Positions 7,363-17,606 of a stretch of DNA of 37,027 nucleotides are shown here, one piece after another. Below the pieces are notes generated by a model, which worked only from the letters and a program-made list of their open reading frames with translations, had not been told where the DNA came from and searched no databases. Every line of letters starts with the position of its first letter. Within the stretch, counting starts at the first letter, position 1. This stretch comes from Profundicola sp964553105 (GTDB lineage: Bacteria > Bacteroidota > Bacteroidia > Flavobacteriales > Weeksellaceae), in contig CAZKJO010000021.1 of assembly GCA_964553105.1 (NCBI GenBank), positions 1 to 37,027 on the forward strand, read 5' to 3'. Made by a program: the position numbers and the translations under genes.

Positions 7363-9831
7363 TTATCTCTCTCTTCTGATCTGAGATTTAGTTTTGGGGT
7401 TAACCTTATCATCGGACTTCATTTGAATCTTTCGAGGGCTAGGCTCTAATTCCCCACTTTTGCCTTCAAGTATATCACGCTTTTGTTTCTCAATAAGCTT
7501 TTGAGATTCCTCTTCTTGTTGTGAGCTTTTCTCGTTCACGTCTTCCGCTAATTTCTTAGGCTCTTCTTGCTTAGAAGCTTCTGGCTGCTTCTTATTTTTA
7601 CTATTTAATTTATCCAATAAACTTTGAGCATGTTTAGCCTCATCTGTCCCTGGATATAAAATAATAACTCTTTCTAAACCTGCCTTATACTGCTCCTCAC
7701 CAGATAATGCGGCATCTGCATAGGCATTTAACAACGCAAATTTTGAAATGATTTTTGCCATTGGAAATTCCTCAAAAGCTTGCATCGCATTTTGCTTCAC
7801 CAACTCATATTCCTCTTCTTTATAAGCATCATAGGTCTCACGGTATAATGCTAAGACTTCTGGACTATTTTCTTCAGAGAAATCACCCTGTGGATTTAAG
7901 ATAAATTCAGCATAAATCGTATTTGGATATTCTTCTAAAACTTTATTCTTATACTTCTCACTTAAAGCTAGATTCTTATCAGCATTTACGCGATATAAAT
8001 TGTATAAGGCTTTTAATAAAACCTCATCCTCTTTAGGTGGAGTACTCACTAAATGTTCTAAAGTTGCTGTAGCTAATTTTGCATCTTTAAATTTGTCAAA
8101 ATAATCCATTCCCAACGAAAGTTCCGTCGTATCACGTTGAATTTTTAAATCGTGAATAGCTTTAGGAGTAGAAGGAATTTGCTCTAAATAATATGCCAAC
8201 TCATATCTTCGTGGATTGTTAAGATTTGCTGTTCCTGTAAGCTCAGCCTTTTGGTCTTCGATCGTGTTTCCGGTAGAAGAAAGTCTCCAATTATCTTTCA
8301 GTGATCTATCTCCCCAAATTCTTCTAAATTCAGACTCTCCTTGAGACTTAGCCGAGCTACTATAGAAATAGAATTTACCATCTCCCTGGTCAAAACCACT
8401 CCCGAAGTTCCCTCCTTTTGTCTGCGTCAAGAATTGTGTAGCTTGCTCCTCCTCTTCTCTCTGTTTTTGTTCGTCTCTTTTCTTTAAATCTTCTATATAA
8501 TCATTAAAAAAAGTATTTCTATCCGCCTCGGGCATAGCAACCAATTTAAGAATACTATCATTTCTCTGAACCAAGTAATACTTATCGATTACCGACCTAA
8601 GATTATCTCTAAACTTTGTTAATTCAACTTTTCTAGGACCTTCATTTATTGAGGTTACGGCAGAATCATAATATGCTCCTGCATAAACATAATCAGACGC
8701 ATTAAACTTAATTTGTCCCATCGCTGCATAAGTTTCCGCTCTAAACCTAGGATCAGACATTTTTTCATTCAATGCCATGGTATAGGCTTCCTGCGCTAAG
8801 CCGATGGAATCTCTTTTTTCTTCAAGTTGACCTAGAGCATAGAAAAACTCATTTTTATAAGTTGCATAGGTTCCTGTATTAACCAACTTCATCAACCTCT
8901 TTCTGTAGCTGGTATAATCATGCACCATAGGATCAAAGTTCAAAGCTACAGCAACTTGCGACCGAGCTTCCATCTCGAATCCTGGCTTTAACTTAAATGA
9001 TTTATTAAACTTAGCATTCGCCTCGTCGTATTTACCCATTTCGGTCAAAATCTGACCCTGTATGAAATTTAAACGAGCTTTTTCATTTCTATTTTTTGAA
9101 TATTTAATCGCTGTATCTAAACCATTGAGAGCACTCTCATTTTCGCCCTCTTCATAGAATTTCCATGCTAAATGCTTGGCAACTCTAGATTTCAGATCTT
9201 TCTTAATATCCTTATTTTGATATAATTCATCTAAAACTTCCATAGCTGCAAAATCGTTTCCAGCCTGTACTTGAGCTAAAGCAGCATAATATTTAGATTC
9301 TTCTTTGTGTTTATCAAATGGCAATCCTTGAACTTGTTGAAGCGCATCCATGGCTTGAAAAGGTTTACCTTGGTAATACCTCGCCTGGCCTAGCATTAAA
9401 TAGGCTCTAGAAATCAATTTATTTCTTTCTTTGCCCCTAATATTCATCGAGTGATTAGCGATCACTTTTAGCGCTTTTTCTTCTGCTTTTGCAAAACCAG
9501 TTTTAGAGCTGCTTTCATTGCTCAATAAGTTACCAGATTTCAAGTTTGGACCTCTACCAACACCAACAGGTGTCTGCATTATTTCTGGACTATCGTCTGC
9601 GACAAATTCACCATACGGCTCAACAGGCAAAGTCTGGAAATAATCATCTTTATGTCCAGATTTTAGCTCATCAAGTTTTTGATCCATCGCAGCTTGCCCA
9701 TTAAATAGTGCATTAAACCATGAAGTCATATTGTGATAGGCTCTATTCTTAATGCTGTCTTTGCTCGCCGAACAAGCCGACAATGCAAAGAATGCCCCTA
9801 GAATAACAACCGATAAAGCTCTTTTCGTCAT
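7363..9831 (-). CDS. porW: T9SS accessory lipoprotein PorW/SprE
   Basis: An 822-residue TPR-rich lipoprotein of the PorW/SprE family, needed for type IX secretion and gliding in studied relatives. A lipobox (FFALSACSAS, Cys at about residue 20) is followed by the family opening NRAYHNMTSWFNALFNGQ and DDYFQTLPVEPYGEF. Helical tetratricopeptide-like repeats fill most of residues 110-440 (for example ARLNFIQGQILTEMGKYDEA). The C-terminal 70 residues are highly charged. The start is ATG at 9831; an in-frame TTG at 9840 belongs to the -7 box TAGATTTG (9838-9845). It has a role consistent with the T9SS cargo genes in this window but is not in an operon with them. Assignment rests on the N-terminal signature and architecture. 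Confidence 0.85.
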   Translation of the reverse strand: MTKRALSVVILGAFFALSACSASKDSIKNRAYHNMTSWFNALFNGQAAMDQKLDELKSGHKDDYFQTLPVEPYGEFVADDSPEIMQTPVGVGRGPNLKSGNLLSNESSSKTGFAKAEEKALKVIANHSMNIRGKERNKLISRAYLMLGQARYYQGKPFQAMDALQQVQGLPFDKHKEESKYYAALAQVQAGNDFAAMEVLDELYQNKDIKKDLKSRVAKHLAWKFYEEGENESALNGLDTAIKYSKNRNEKARLNFIQGQILTEMGKYDEANAKFNKSFKLKPGFEMEARSQVAVALNFDPMVHDYTSYRKRLMKLVNTGTYATYKNEFFYALGQLEEKRDSIGLAQEAYTMALNEKMSDPRFRAETYAAMGQIKFNASDYVYAGAYYDSAVTSINEGPRKVELTKFRDNLRSVIDKYYLVQRNDSILKLVAMPEADRNTFFNDYIEDLKKRDEQKQREEEEQATQFLTQTKGGNFGSGFDQGDGKFYFYSSSAKSQGESEFRRIWGDRSLKDNWRLSSTGNTIEDQKAELTGTANLNNPRRYELAYYLEQIPSTPKAIHDLKIQRDTTELSLGMDYFDKFKDAKLATATLEHLVSTPPKEDEVLLKALYNLYRVNADKNLALSEKYKNKVLEEYPNTIYAEFILNPQGDFSEENSPEVLALYRETYDAYKEEEYELVKQNAMQAFEEFPMAKIISKFALLNAYADAALSGEEQYKAGLERVIILYPGTDEAKHAQSLLDKLNSKNKKQPEASKQEEPKKLAEDVNEKSSQQEEESQKLIEKQKRDILEGKSGELEPSPRKIQMKSDDKVNPKTKSQIRRER

Positions 9832-9837
9832 AAGAAA

Positions 9838-9845
9838 CAAATCTA
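9838..9845 (-). promoter_or_regulatory. -7 promoter box of porW, 6 bases from the ATG
   Basis: Minus-strand TAGATTTG matches TAnnTTTG. Only six bases separate it from the ATG at 9831, so transcription would begin at or very near the start codon. Confidence 0.55.
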
Positions 9846-9985
9846 CTTAAAAAAAACGTTTATTTCACAGATTTCGTGTATTGATTACTTTGTTATTAGT
9901 CTAAAAAACCATAATTCAGTAGTTAAGTTTCCCAAATAGTTAATTTAGAAATAAAAAAGAAGCCATATCTCTAAGTTGGTAAGAA

Positions 9986-10011
9986 AATTGTTTATTATCA
10001 AAAAAACAATT
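9986..10011 (+). promoter_or_regulatory. Inverted repeat abutting the macroglobulin start codon
   Basis: AATTGTTT (9986-9993) and AAACAATT (10004-10011) can form an 8-bp stem with a 10-base loop, ending two bases before the ATG at 10014. It might hinder ribosome access or be an operator; no function is proven. No convincing TAnnTTTG box was found for this gene. Confidence 0.35.
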
Positions 10012-10013
10012 CT

Positions 10014-13000
10014 ATGCGTAAATTTCTCATTTTATTTGGATTACTTTTACTTAGCATACCAATTATGGCTCAACAATTTCCTTTTAAACAAAAATGGGAT
10101 GAAATTCATACAGAGATTAATCAAGGAAAAACAAAATCTGTGGCTCCTTTATTAGATGAAATTTATCTCGAAGCTAAAAAAGCTAATCATTCGGATGACT
10201 TGATAAAAGCCCTACTTCTTAAATCAAAAATTGCCATTGAAACATCAGATGATGAAAATGTGGTTTTAGAAACAGAACAACAAATTCAAGAAGAAATTAG
10301 TGCTTCCCGTCCTGTTGATAAAGCCATTTTACAATCAATTTTAGCTGAACTATATTTCAATTATTATAATGAAAGTTATTATCGAATACAGAAGCGCACC
10401 AGTGTGAATGAAAATCCGTCAAAGGATTTTAGAACATGGTCTCCTGAGCAATTTTTAAACATAATTGATAAACAGTTACAGGCTTCATTAAAAAATAAAA
10501 ATCAGCTGTATGGTACTAATTTAAACTCCATAGATATTTTACTTAAAGGAGATGAAACTTATAGATTTCTTCAGCCAACTGTTTATGATATTTTAGCTAA
10601 AAGAGCGCTAAATATTTACAGAAGTGAAAGATTTAACAATCAGGAGTTTGACCAGAACATTAAAGATGAAAAAATTAATGATATTTACAATAAACTCATT
10701 AGTATTCATGATTCTGATAAAGACAAGAGTGCCTTAATTCAAAGTAATTTAGACAAAAGCAATTATTTAAAATCCAAAAACGCTGATTTTAATTTAATTG
10801 AAGCCTTAACTGAACTTGACCAACAGTACCAATCAGAGCCATGGTCTACTCGTATTTTGTCTGGTTTAGCACAGGAATATAGAAATCAAGGAGATCTTGT
10901 GAAAGCCATGAAAATCGCCAAGGAAGCCCAACTAAGGGCTCCTGATAGCTTTGGAGCATCTGAATCGAAAATCATTCAGCAAGAAATAGAAATGACTCAA
11001 TTAAGTTTCTCTACGGATGCTACTTTTTACGCAGATCAGCATAATCCGCTAAGCATTTCACACACCAATGTAGACAAGATTTTTTATCGTGTTTATAAGT
11101 TAACTCCTGATCAGCTTGCTAAAAATCCGAATGGTTTTGAATATGACTATAAAACTAAAAAATTAAAAATCGTTGGGGAATTAAAACATAATAAATCAAT
11201 TGATTTAAAGGAGTTTAAAGATTACAAGAATCACACAACTCATATCCCATTCCCAGCTTTAGAAGCAGGAAATTATGTGGTTTTAATTTCAAATAATAAC
11301 AATTTTGAGGGTAAAATTGACCATCACCTCTTTCAAGCTCCAGTGATTTCAACGCAATTTGATGTTGCCACAAGAGTAAACGCTGACGGCAAAGAACGTT
11401 TTAGGGAAGTACAATTAGTTGATAAAAACACAGGTTTACCATTAAAAAATAAGAAAGTAGATTTTCTACAATCTACCAAAAATGGTCCTTATACAAAACT
11501 CGAAACTTATACCACAGATAAATTAGGTCGAATTAAATTAAAATCTATCAAACGAAATTACAAAACACAGTACGCAATACAAATTAGTGCTGAGACAACC
11601 ATTCATCCGATAGATGCTTACTCATATCACAGCAATCCAGGAGAGCCTAATGATGAATGGAAAAAAGAAATAAAGTTTTTTACGGATAGGGCGATTTACA
11701 GACCAGGGCAAACGGTTTATTTTAAGGCCATTCTTTTTCAATCAAAAGATAAAGAAAAACGTATTGCCAAGAATGAATCTATTGAAGTTACTTTACATGA
11801 TTCAAATGATGAAGACGTATCAAAATTAAATTTAACTTCTAATGAATTTGGTTCTATTCATGGTGAGTTTGTTTTGCCAGCTTCGGGGATGACTGGTGAG
11901 TTTAGCATTAAAAATAATTGGTCTAAATATAACAATTACTACTTCAGTGTTGAGGAGTATAAACGACCTAAATTTCAGGTTAAATTAGATACGCTAGCTG
12001 GGGTATATAAATTAAATCAAAAAGTTGAAGTTAGCGGAAATGCAAGCACATTTTCTGGAGCCAATGTTTCTGATGCAAAAGTTGTATACCGTGTTTTTAG
12101 AAAAAGTTACAATCCGTACGGATGGTGGTGGCGCAGATTTGACACGGACGAAGTGGATATGACTTCAGGTGAAACTAAAACTGATAAAGATGGTTCTTTT
12201 ACATTCAACTTTACTGCTCTACCCATGGAAAATGAAAAGGCTGGAAAAAGAGCCTATGTGTATAGAATCGTGGCTGACATAACAGATATTTCTGGGGAAA
12301 CGCATTCCGTAGAAGGAAGCGTGAGAATTGGTGATCTACCTTTAACTCTTAGAATCGAAACTCCTGAGAGAGTTTCTGTAGATGAGTTTAATAAAATTAA
12401 ATTGATTTCGCAGAATTTAAATGGAGTAGATACAGACGCAACTGGAAGTTTTAGCATCACTAAAATAAAGCCACAAGATCGTGTATTACGTCATTCTCAA
12501 GATCAAGTGGATTATGAATTGATTGATAAAAATGAGTTCATAAAAAAACTTCCATATATCGCTTATGATAATGAGCATTTAATAGAAAACAGAGAACGAT
12601 TAAACACTGTTGTAACCTCAGATTGGGATACTTCTAACTCACAAGAAGTAACTTGGGCAAACAAAATTCCAGCAGGTTTTTATGAATTAAAAGCAATTTC
12701 TATCATTGAAAATGACAGCATTGAAGCCATTAAGATTATTGAGGTTTATGATTCTAAATTAAGTTCAAATCAGAATATTTATTTTGATGCTTCAGTTAAG
12801 AAGAATTCACTTAAACCTGGGGATACAGCAGAAATAGAATTCATTTCTGACGCGAAGGATGCACATGTTTTGGTTGAATTAGAAGTCGATGGTAAAATTA
12901 TAAAAAAAGATATTTTAAAATTAAATAACTCTAAAACTTTTGAATTCCTGATCAAAGAAGAACATCGCGGCGGAGTTTATGTTCATGCTTATTTTTCTAA

Positions 13001-16000
13001 ATTCAATGAATCTATTTACAAAAGAATAGACATTCAAGTTCCTTATACCAATAAAGAGCTGGATATAACTGTAGAGACCTTAAGAGACAAATTGAAACCA
13101 GGTGAAGAAGAAACTTGGACCTTGAATATTAAAGATAAAGTTGGAGATAAATTCTTAGCTGAGGTTTTGGTAGGAATGTATGACAAATCCTTAGATGAAT
13201 TTGTTGCCAATCCTTATGAATTTACTGTTTATAATACTAATTATAGCAGCATATCAAGTTGGGAGAAACACCGCGGAATTTACTTTAGGAATCTCTATCA
13301 TTTTAATCGATTAACAAGATTATCTTTAAGCTATGAAAACATTAGTTTATTTGGTTTAAACTTTAATGAATTTTATTTAAGAAATCAAATAATGGTGGGC
13401 TATAGTACCGTTGCCAGTGAAAGCATGCCAAGAGCTGTCAGAAAAGATTTGGCTGGACAGGCAGATGGAGTAGAAGTTGTTGAAGACGCCGCTGCTCCTG
13501 CGGCTCCAAGTGAAGCTGTAGAGGAAGAAATGAAGATTGCGGAAGATGATAAGGATAAAAACTTAGGCCAAATTGAAGCACGTAAAAACCTTCAAGAAAC
13601 TGCCTTTTTCTTTCCGAATTTAAAAACGGATGCAGATGGAAACCTTAAAATTGAATTTACAACACCTGAGAGTTTAACACAATGGAACTTTCAAGCGGTG
13701 GCGCATACGCAAGATTTAAAAATAGGAACTTTCCAGGCAGATATTGTTACTCAAAAAGAATTGATGGTAGTTCCGAATGCGCCAAGGTTTTTAAGAGAAG
13801 GAGATGAAGTTATTTTTAAAACCAAAATCATCAATCTTTCGGAGAAAGCTTTAAGTGGCAATGCGCAATTATTACTTTTTGACGCATTTAGCATGCAGCC
13901 GATTGAAGCTAAATTTAACTTGAACCAATCTCAGCAAACTTTTGATGTTGAAGCTGGAGGAAACTCAACGGTCTCTTGGACTTTAGAAGTTCCGAATGTA
14001 GACGAAGTTCAGTCGGTAGTTTATAGAGTGGTAGCAAGCACGGGTGAGTTTTCTGATGGAGAGGAAAACGCTTTACCGATTCTTACAAATAGAATGATGG
14101 TTACGGAGACTATGCCGATTCATATAAGAGAAAATCAATCAAAAACCTTCACCTTTGATAAGTTGGTGAACACCACCTCAGCAACGCGAGATAACTTCAA
14201 GCTTACGATGGAAATGACCACCAATCCAATTTGGTATGCGGTGATGGCTTTACCTTATTTACGTGAATATCCTTATGATTGTTCAGAACAGGTATTTGCT
14301 CGTTTATATGGAAATTTAATCTCTCAATCCATTGTAAATTCAAATCCAAAAATTAAAGCTGTTTTTGATGACTGGAATCGTAAAGGACNNNNNNNNNNNN
14401 NNNNNNNNNNNNNNNNNNNNNNNNNNNNNNNNNNNNNNNNNNNNNNNNNNNNNNNNNNNNNNNNNNNNNNNNNNNNNNNNNNNNNNNNAAGCTGTTTTTG
14501 ATGACTGGAATCGTAAAGGACAATTAATCTCACCTTTGGAAGAAAATCAAGAACTTAAAAATATACTTTTAGAAGAGACGCCTTGGGTGAGAGATGCGCA
14601 AAGTGAAACCGAACAAATGAAGAGAATTGCAGTTTTATTTGATTTAAATAAAATGCGCAATGAGTTGAAGGATACCTATAGAAAATTAGAGCAAAAACAA
14701 TCAGAAAACGGAGGTTTTGCTTGGTTTGAAGGCGGAAAAGAAAATGTTTATATCACAACACATATTGTAGCTGGATTTGGACATTTAGCCAAAATGGGCA
14801 TAGGTGAGAACTCAGAAATCTCGATAGATTTAGAAAGCATTCCAGATTTAGCCATTGAGTTTATAGATAATGAAATGGAGAAAAAATGGGATAAATTCCA
14901 AGCGGATAAAAAGCGTTATTTCTTGAGTGATTATGATGGTTTGTATTGGTTATATGCTAGAAGTTTTTTCTTGGAATCACACCCATTAAGTAATAAACTA
15001 AGCAAAGCTAAAGACTATTTCTTAACCGAATTAGATAAAGGAAAATATGATCGTGCATTGAACACGCAAGCCCTTTTAGCCCTAACTCTTCATAGATTTG
15101 GTCACGAGAAAAAAGCCAAAGATTTAGTTTTTTCTATTAAAGACCGCTCGGTTGAGTCAGATGAAATGGGCATGTATTGGAAAGAAAATGTGAGTGGTTT
15201 CCAATGGTTTGAAGCTCCTGTTGAAACACAAGCCTTGTTAATAGAGGCATTTGATGAGATTACGCCAAAAGATATTGAAAGCGTAGAAAGCATGAAAGTG
15301 TGGTTATTGAAGAATAAACAGACTAATCAATGGAACTCTACCAAAGCAACAACCGAAGCCGTTTATGCCTTAATGAACACTGGAAAAGACTGGACAAATG
15401 CAGAGGATGGAATTAAGGTAAAAGTTGGAAATACTATTTGGTATGATGCCAACACAAAACCTTCTACCGACGTTCAATCTGGTAGTGGTTATGTAAAAGA
15501 AAGCTGGAGCAAAGGTGAAATCACACCAGAAATGGGTAAAATCGAAGTAGAGAAATCTTCTCCAGGAGTTGCTTGGGGCGCGATGTATTGGCAGTATTTT
15601 GAGGATTTAGATAAAATCACAAATGCTGAAACGAATGTTAAGTTTAAAAAGCAATTGTTTATTCAAAAGAATACACCACAAGGTCCTAAACTGTTTGAGA
15701 TAACTGAGAATGCTCCGATTGAAATCGGCGATTTGGTAAAAGTTCGATTAGAAATTCAAACCGATAGAGCGATGGAATTTGTTCATATCAAAGATATGCG
15801 TGCTAGTGGATTTGAACCCGTGAATGTGTTGAGTACCTTTAAATGGCAAGATGGTTTAGGCTATTATGAAAGCACGAGAGATGCGGCAACTAATTTCTTT
15901 ATCGACTACCTACCGAAAGGTGTTTATGTGTTTGAATACGATTTAAGGGCCAATAATGCGGGAAGCTTTTCAAACGGAATTACGCAAATTCAAAATATGT

Positions 16001-16056
16001 ATGCGCCAGAATTTACAGCACATAGCGATGGACTGAATGTTACGATAAAGGAATAG
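10014..16056 (+). CDS. Alpha-2-macroglobulin family protein with CxEQ thioester (spans a spurious gap)
   Basis: A very large exported protein; with the gap collapsed it is 1969 residues. A signal peptide (ILFGLLLLSIPIMAQQ) leads into a helical region (to about 330), then macroglobulin-type beta domains, including the MG2-like DRAIYRPGQTVYFKAIL near 557. A charged, Ala/Pro/Glu-rich stretch (about 1145-1185) precedes TAFFFPNLKTDADG (about 1195). The thioester motif is intact as YPYDCSEQVFARLYG (Cys1423, Gln1426), and the alpha/alpha-barrel repeat NGGFAWFEGGKENVYITT follows near 1522. Family members are thought to trap attacking proteases in the periplasm or at the surface through the thioester. 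No lipobox and no T9SS sorting domain are seen. The 33 bases before the N-run recur exactly after it, and joining them keeps the frame, so this is one gene. Confidence 0.92.
14389..14488. other. Assembly gap (100 N), probably artificial
   Basis: The 33 bases at 14356-14388 are identical to 14489-14521. The contig ends therefore overlap, and deleting the N-run plus one copy restores a single in-frame macroglobulin gene. No sequence appears to be missing. Confidence 0.9.
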
Positions 16057-16159
16057 AATTAAGTCAGGAATAAGTTATAAAACTAGCACTCCTGATGCAT
16101 TAGCTTGTTTTTATATAGAATATTTTCTAATCTTGGTAGCTTAGAATAGAAATTATATT

Positions 16160-16990
16160 ATGAAAAAAACTTTACTTAGTCTTTCGTTAATCGGAGGCAT
16201 GCTTTTCGGTTATTCTCAAACAACTATTTGGATGGATGACTTCAATGATGAAGACCTTTCTGATTGGACTTTGATCGATGCTGATATGGATGACGAAAAT
16301 TGGGATATTTATCAAGTTACTGATCAATCTGGAGTACCTGTAACGCCAGGTATCTATGATTTCTAGATCATGGCAACAAGTCCCTTTGAATCCTGATAAC
16401 TGGGCTATTTCACCAGCTATAGATTTATCATCCGCTTCTGGTACAATTACCCTACAATACATCACTCAAGTTCCTGCTGCTGCATGGGATGAGGAGCATT
16501 ATTCTGTATATGTTGCAACATCTAATTCTACAGTTGACTTATTAGCTTCTGAGACTCAAATGTCAGAAACTTTAGGAGATGCAGGGAACACAGGTCAACC
16601 CGTATATAAGGTATTCGATATTTCTGCTTTTGCTGGTGAGCCAGAAGTTTATATTGCTTTCAGACACCATGACGTAACTGATATGGATTTCATCTCTATT
16701 GACGATGTGAAAGTAGTTGCTGAAACATTATCTACTAACGATTTAGCTGCATCTAAGAGTAGCTTATCTTTATTCCCTAATCCAGCTACTGATGTAGTTA
16801 AGGTTAATTTAGGTGATAAATTTAACACCAGCAAAGTTCAAATTACTTTAACTAACGTAAGCGGTAAGCAAGTTTCTAAAGTAGCATACGATGCTAATGG
16901 AATCGATGTTTCTAATTTACCTGCAGGATTATATTTAGTTACTGCTACGGATGTTAAAACACTGTAACAATGAAGTTAATTAAGAAATAA
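16160..16990 (+). pseudogene. T9SS cargo gene (choice-of-anchor J-like) with two frameshifts
   Basis: Three reading-frame pieces form one T9SS cargo protein. Piece 1 (from 16160) has a signal peptide (KKTLLSLSLIGGMLFGYSQ) and TTIWMDDFNDEDLSDWTLID, and stops at 16364-16366. Piece 2 (about 16356-16965) has PDNWAISPAIDL, AFRHHDVTDMDF and the type A sorting domain (LFPNPATDVV, VSNLPAGLYLVTATD). Piece 3 ends NTVTMKLIKK at 16988-16990. The layout matches the intact gene at 35882-36709, including DNW-I-PAIDL and -RHHD-. One extra T in GATTTCT (about 16360) and one missing A in the A-run near 16955 account for both shifts; they cancel, giving 276 residues against 275 in the paralogue. Either a recent pseudogene or a consensus error. 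The fold resembles cleaved-adhesin/choice-of-anchor J domains, which often bind carbohydrate. Confidence 0.8.
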
Positions 16991-17015
16991 TCTTAATCTA
17001 AAATCTAAGAGAAAA

Positions 17016-17044
17016 AGCCATTGCAATTGCAACGGCTACTTTTT
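17016..17044 (+). terminator. Terminator after the frameshifted cargo gene
   Basis: AGCCATTGCAA pairs with TTGCAACGGCT (17016-17037) with one A-C mismatch, followed by ACTTTTT. Confidence 0.7.
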
Positions 17045-17095
17045 ATGAATTAACATGTCTCTCTCTAAAATAGCTCTAGTTTCAGACCATGTGTA

Positions 17096-17581
17096 TTATT
17101 GAAAATACTCGTGATAAACTTGGTATGAGTTTTTAATCTCGTCTACTTGCTTATCTGCAGCCTCTTGATTATCCATATCTCCCAATTCTTTCACCATTTC
17201 CAAATGAGGATGCAACCATTTATGTAATTCATCGTGGCTAGTTCCTTCCATGGTACAGCTTTTAATCAATTGATTATTTTGAACGGTTAAGTCTTCCGCC
17301 AACTTTTTATAGTCACCACTATATTCAACGACCAATCTTTCGCCTTCAGCCACAAAAGGCTTCATTTCTTCGTTTACTACCCAACGCTCACCGTTGTTTA
17401 GACTTACTTGCTCTGCTTCATGATGATCATCCATCATTTCATGCTCATCCGCAGCCATCTCGTGCATTTCTTCTGTAGCATCATGCATATCGTGGTCTTG
17501 GTCTGCACTTTCTTGTTTGCAACTCATAAATGCAAAAGCAACACTTAAACTAAGTGCCATTAATTTAATTTTGTTCATCAT
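17096..17581 (-). CDS. His/Met/Asp-rich lipoprotein of the metal-efflux operon
   Basis: A 161-residue lipoprotein of no named family that I can identify. The lipobox is AFAFMSCKQ (Cys at about 21). Residues about 26-58 are extremely rich in His, Met, Asp and Glu (DHDMHDATEEMHEM, DEHEMMDDHHEAEQ), a composition typical of copper, silver or zinc buffering. The C-terminal part is helical, with one further Cys and scattered His (SCTMEGTSHDELHKWLHPHL). It is the last gene of the efflux operon, 25 bases after the adaptor, which suggests that it hands metal to the pump or buffers it in the periplasm. This function is inferred from composition and position. Two ATG codons (17581, 17578) are possible starts. 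Confidence 0.75.
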   Translation of the reverse strand: MMNKIKLMALSLSVAFAFMSCKQESADQDHDMHDATEEMHEMAADEHEMMDDHHEAEQVSLNNGERWVVNEEMKPFVAEGERLVVEYSGDYKKLAEDLTVQNNQLIKSCTMEGTSHDELHKWLHPHLEMVKELGDMDNQEAADKQVDEIKNSYQVYHEYFQ

Positions 17582-17606
17582 AATATATTTTAAATTTACT
17601 ACTAAT

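Noticed and set aside
9838..9840. TTG start codons at 9840, 23584, 26851, 6461 and 29114
   Set aside because: Each falls in or beside a -7 promoter box, with a good in-frame ATG a few codons later, so the ATG was used.
14324..14533. Minus-strand frame running through the N-run
   Set aside because: It exists only because N's contain no stop codons, and it is antisense to the macroglobulin gene.
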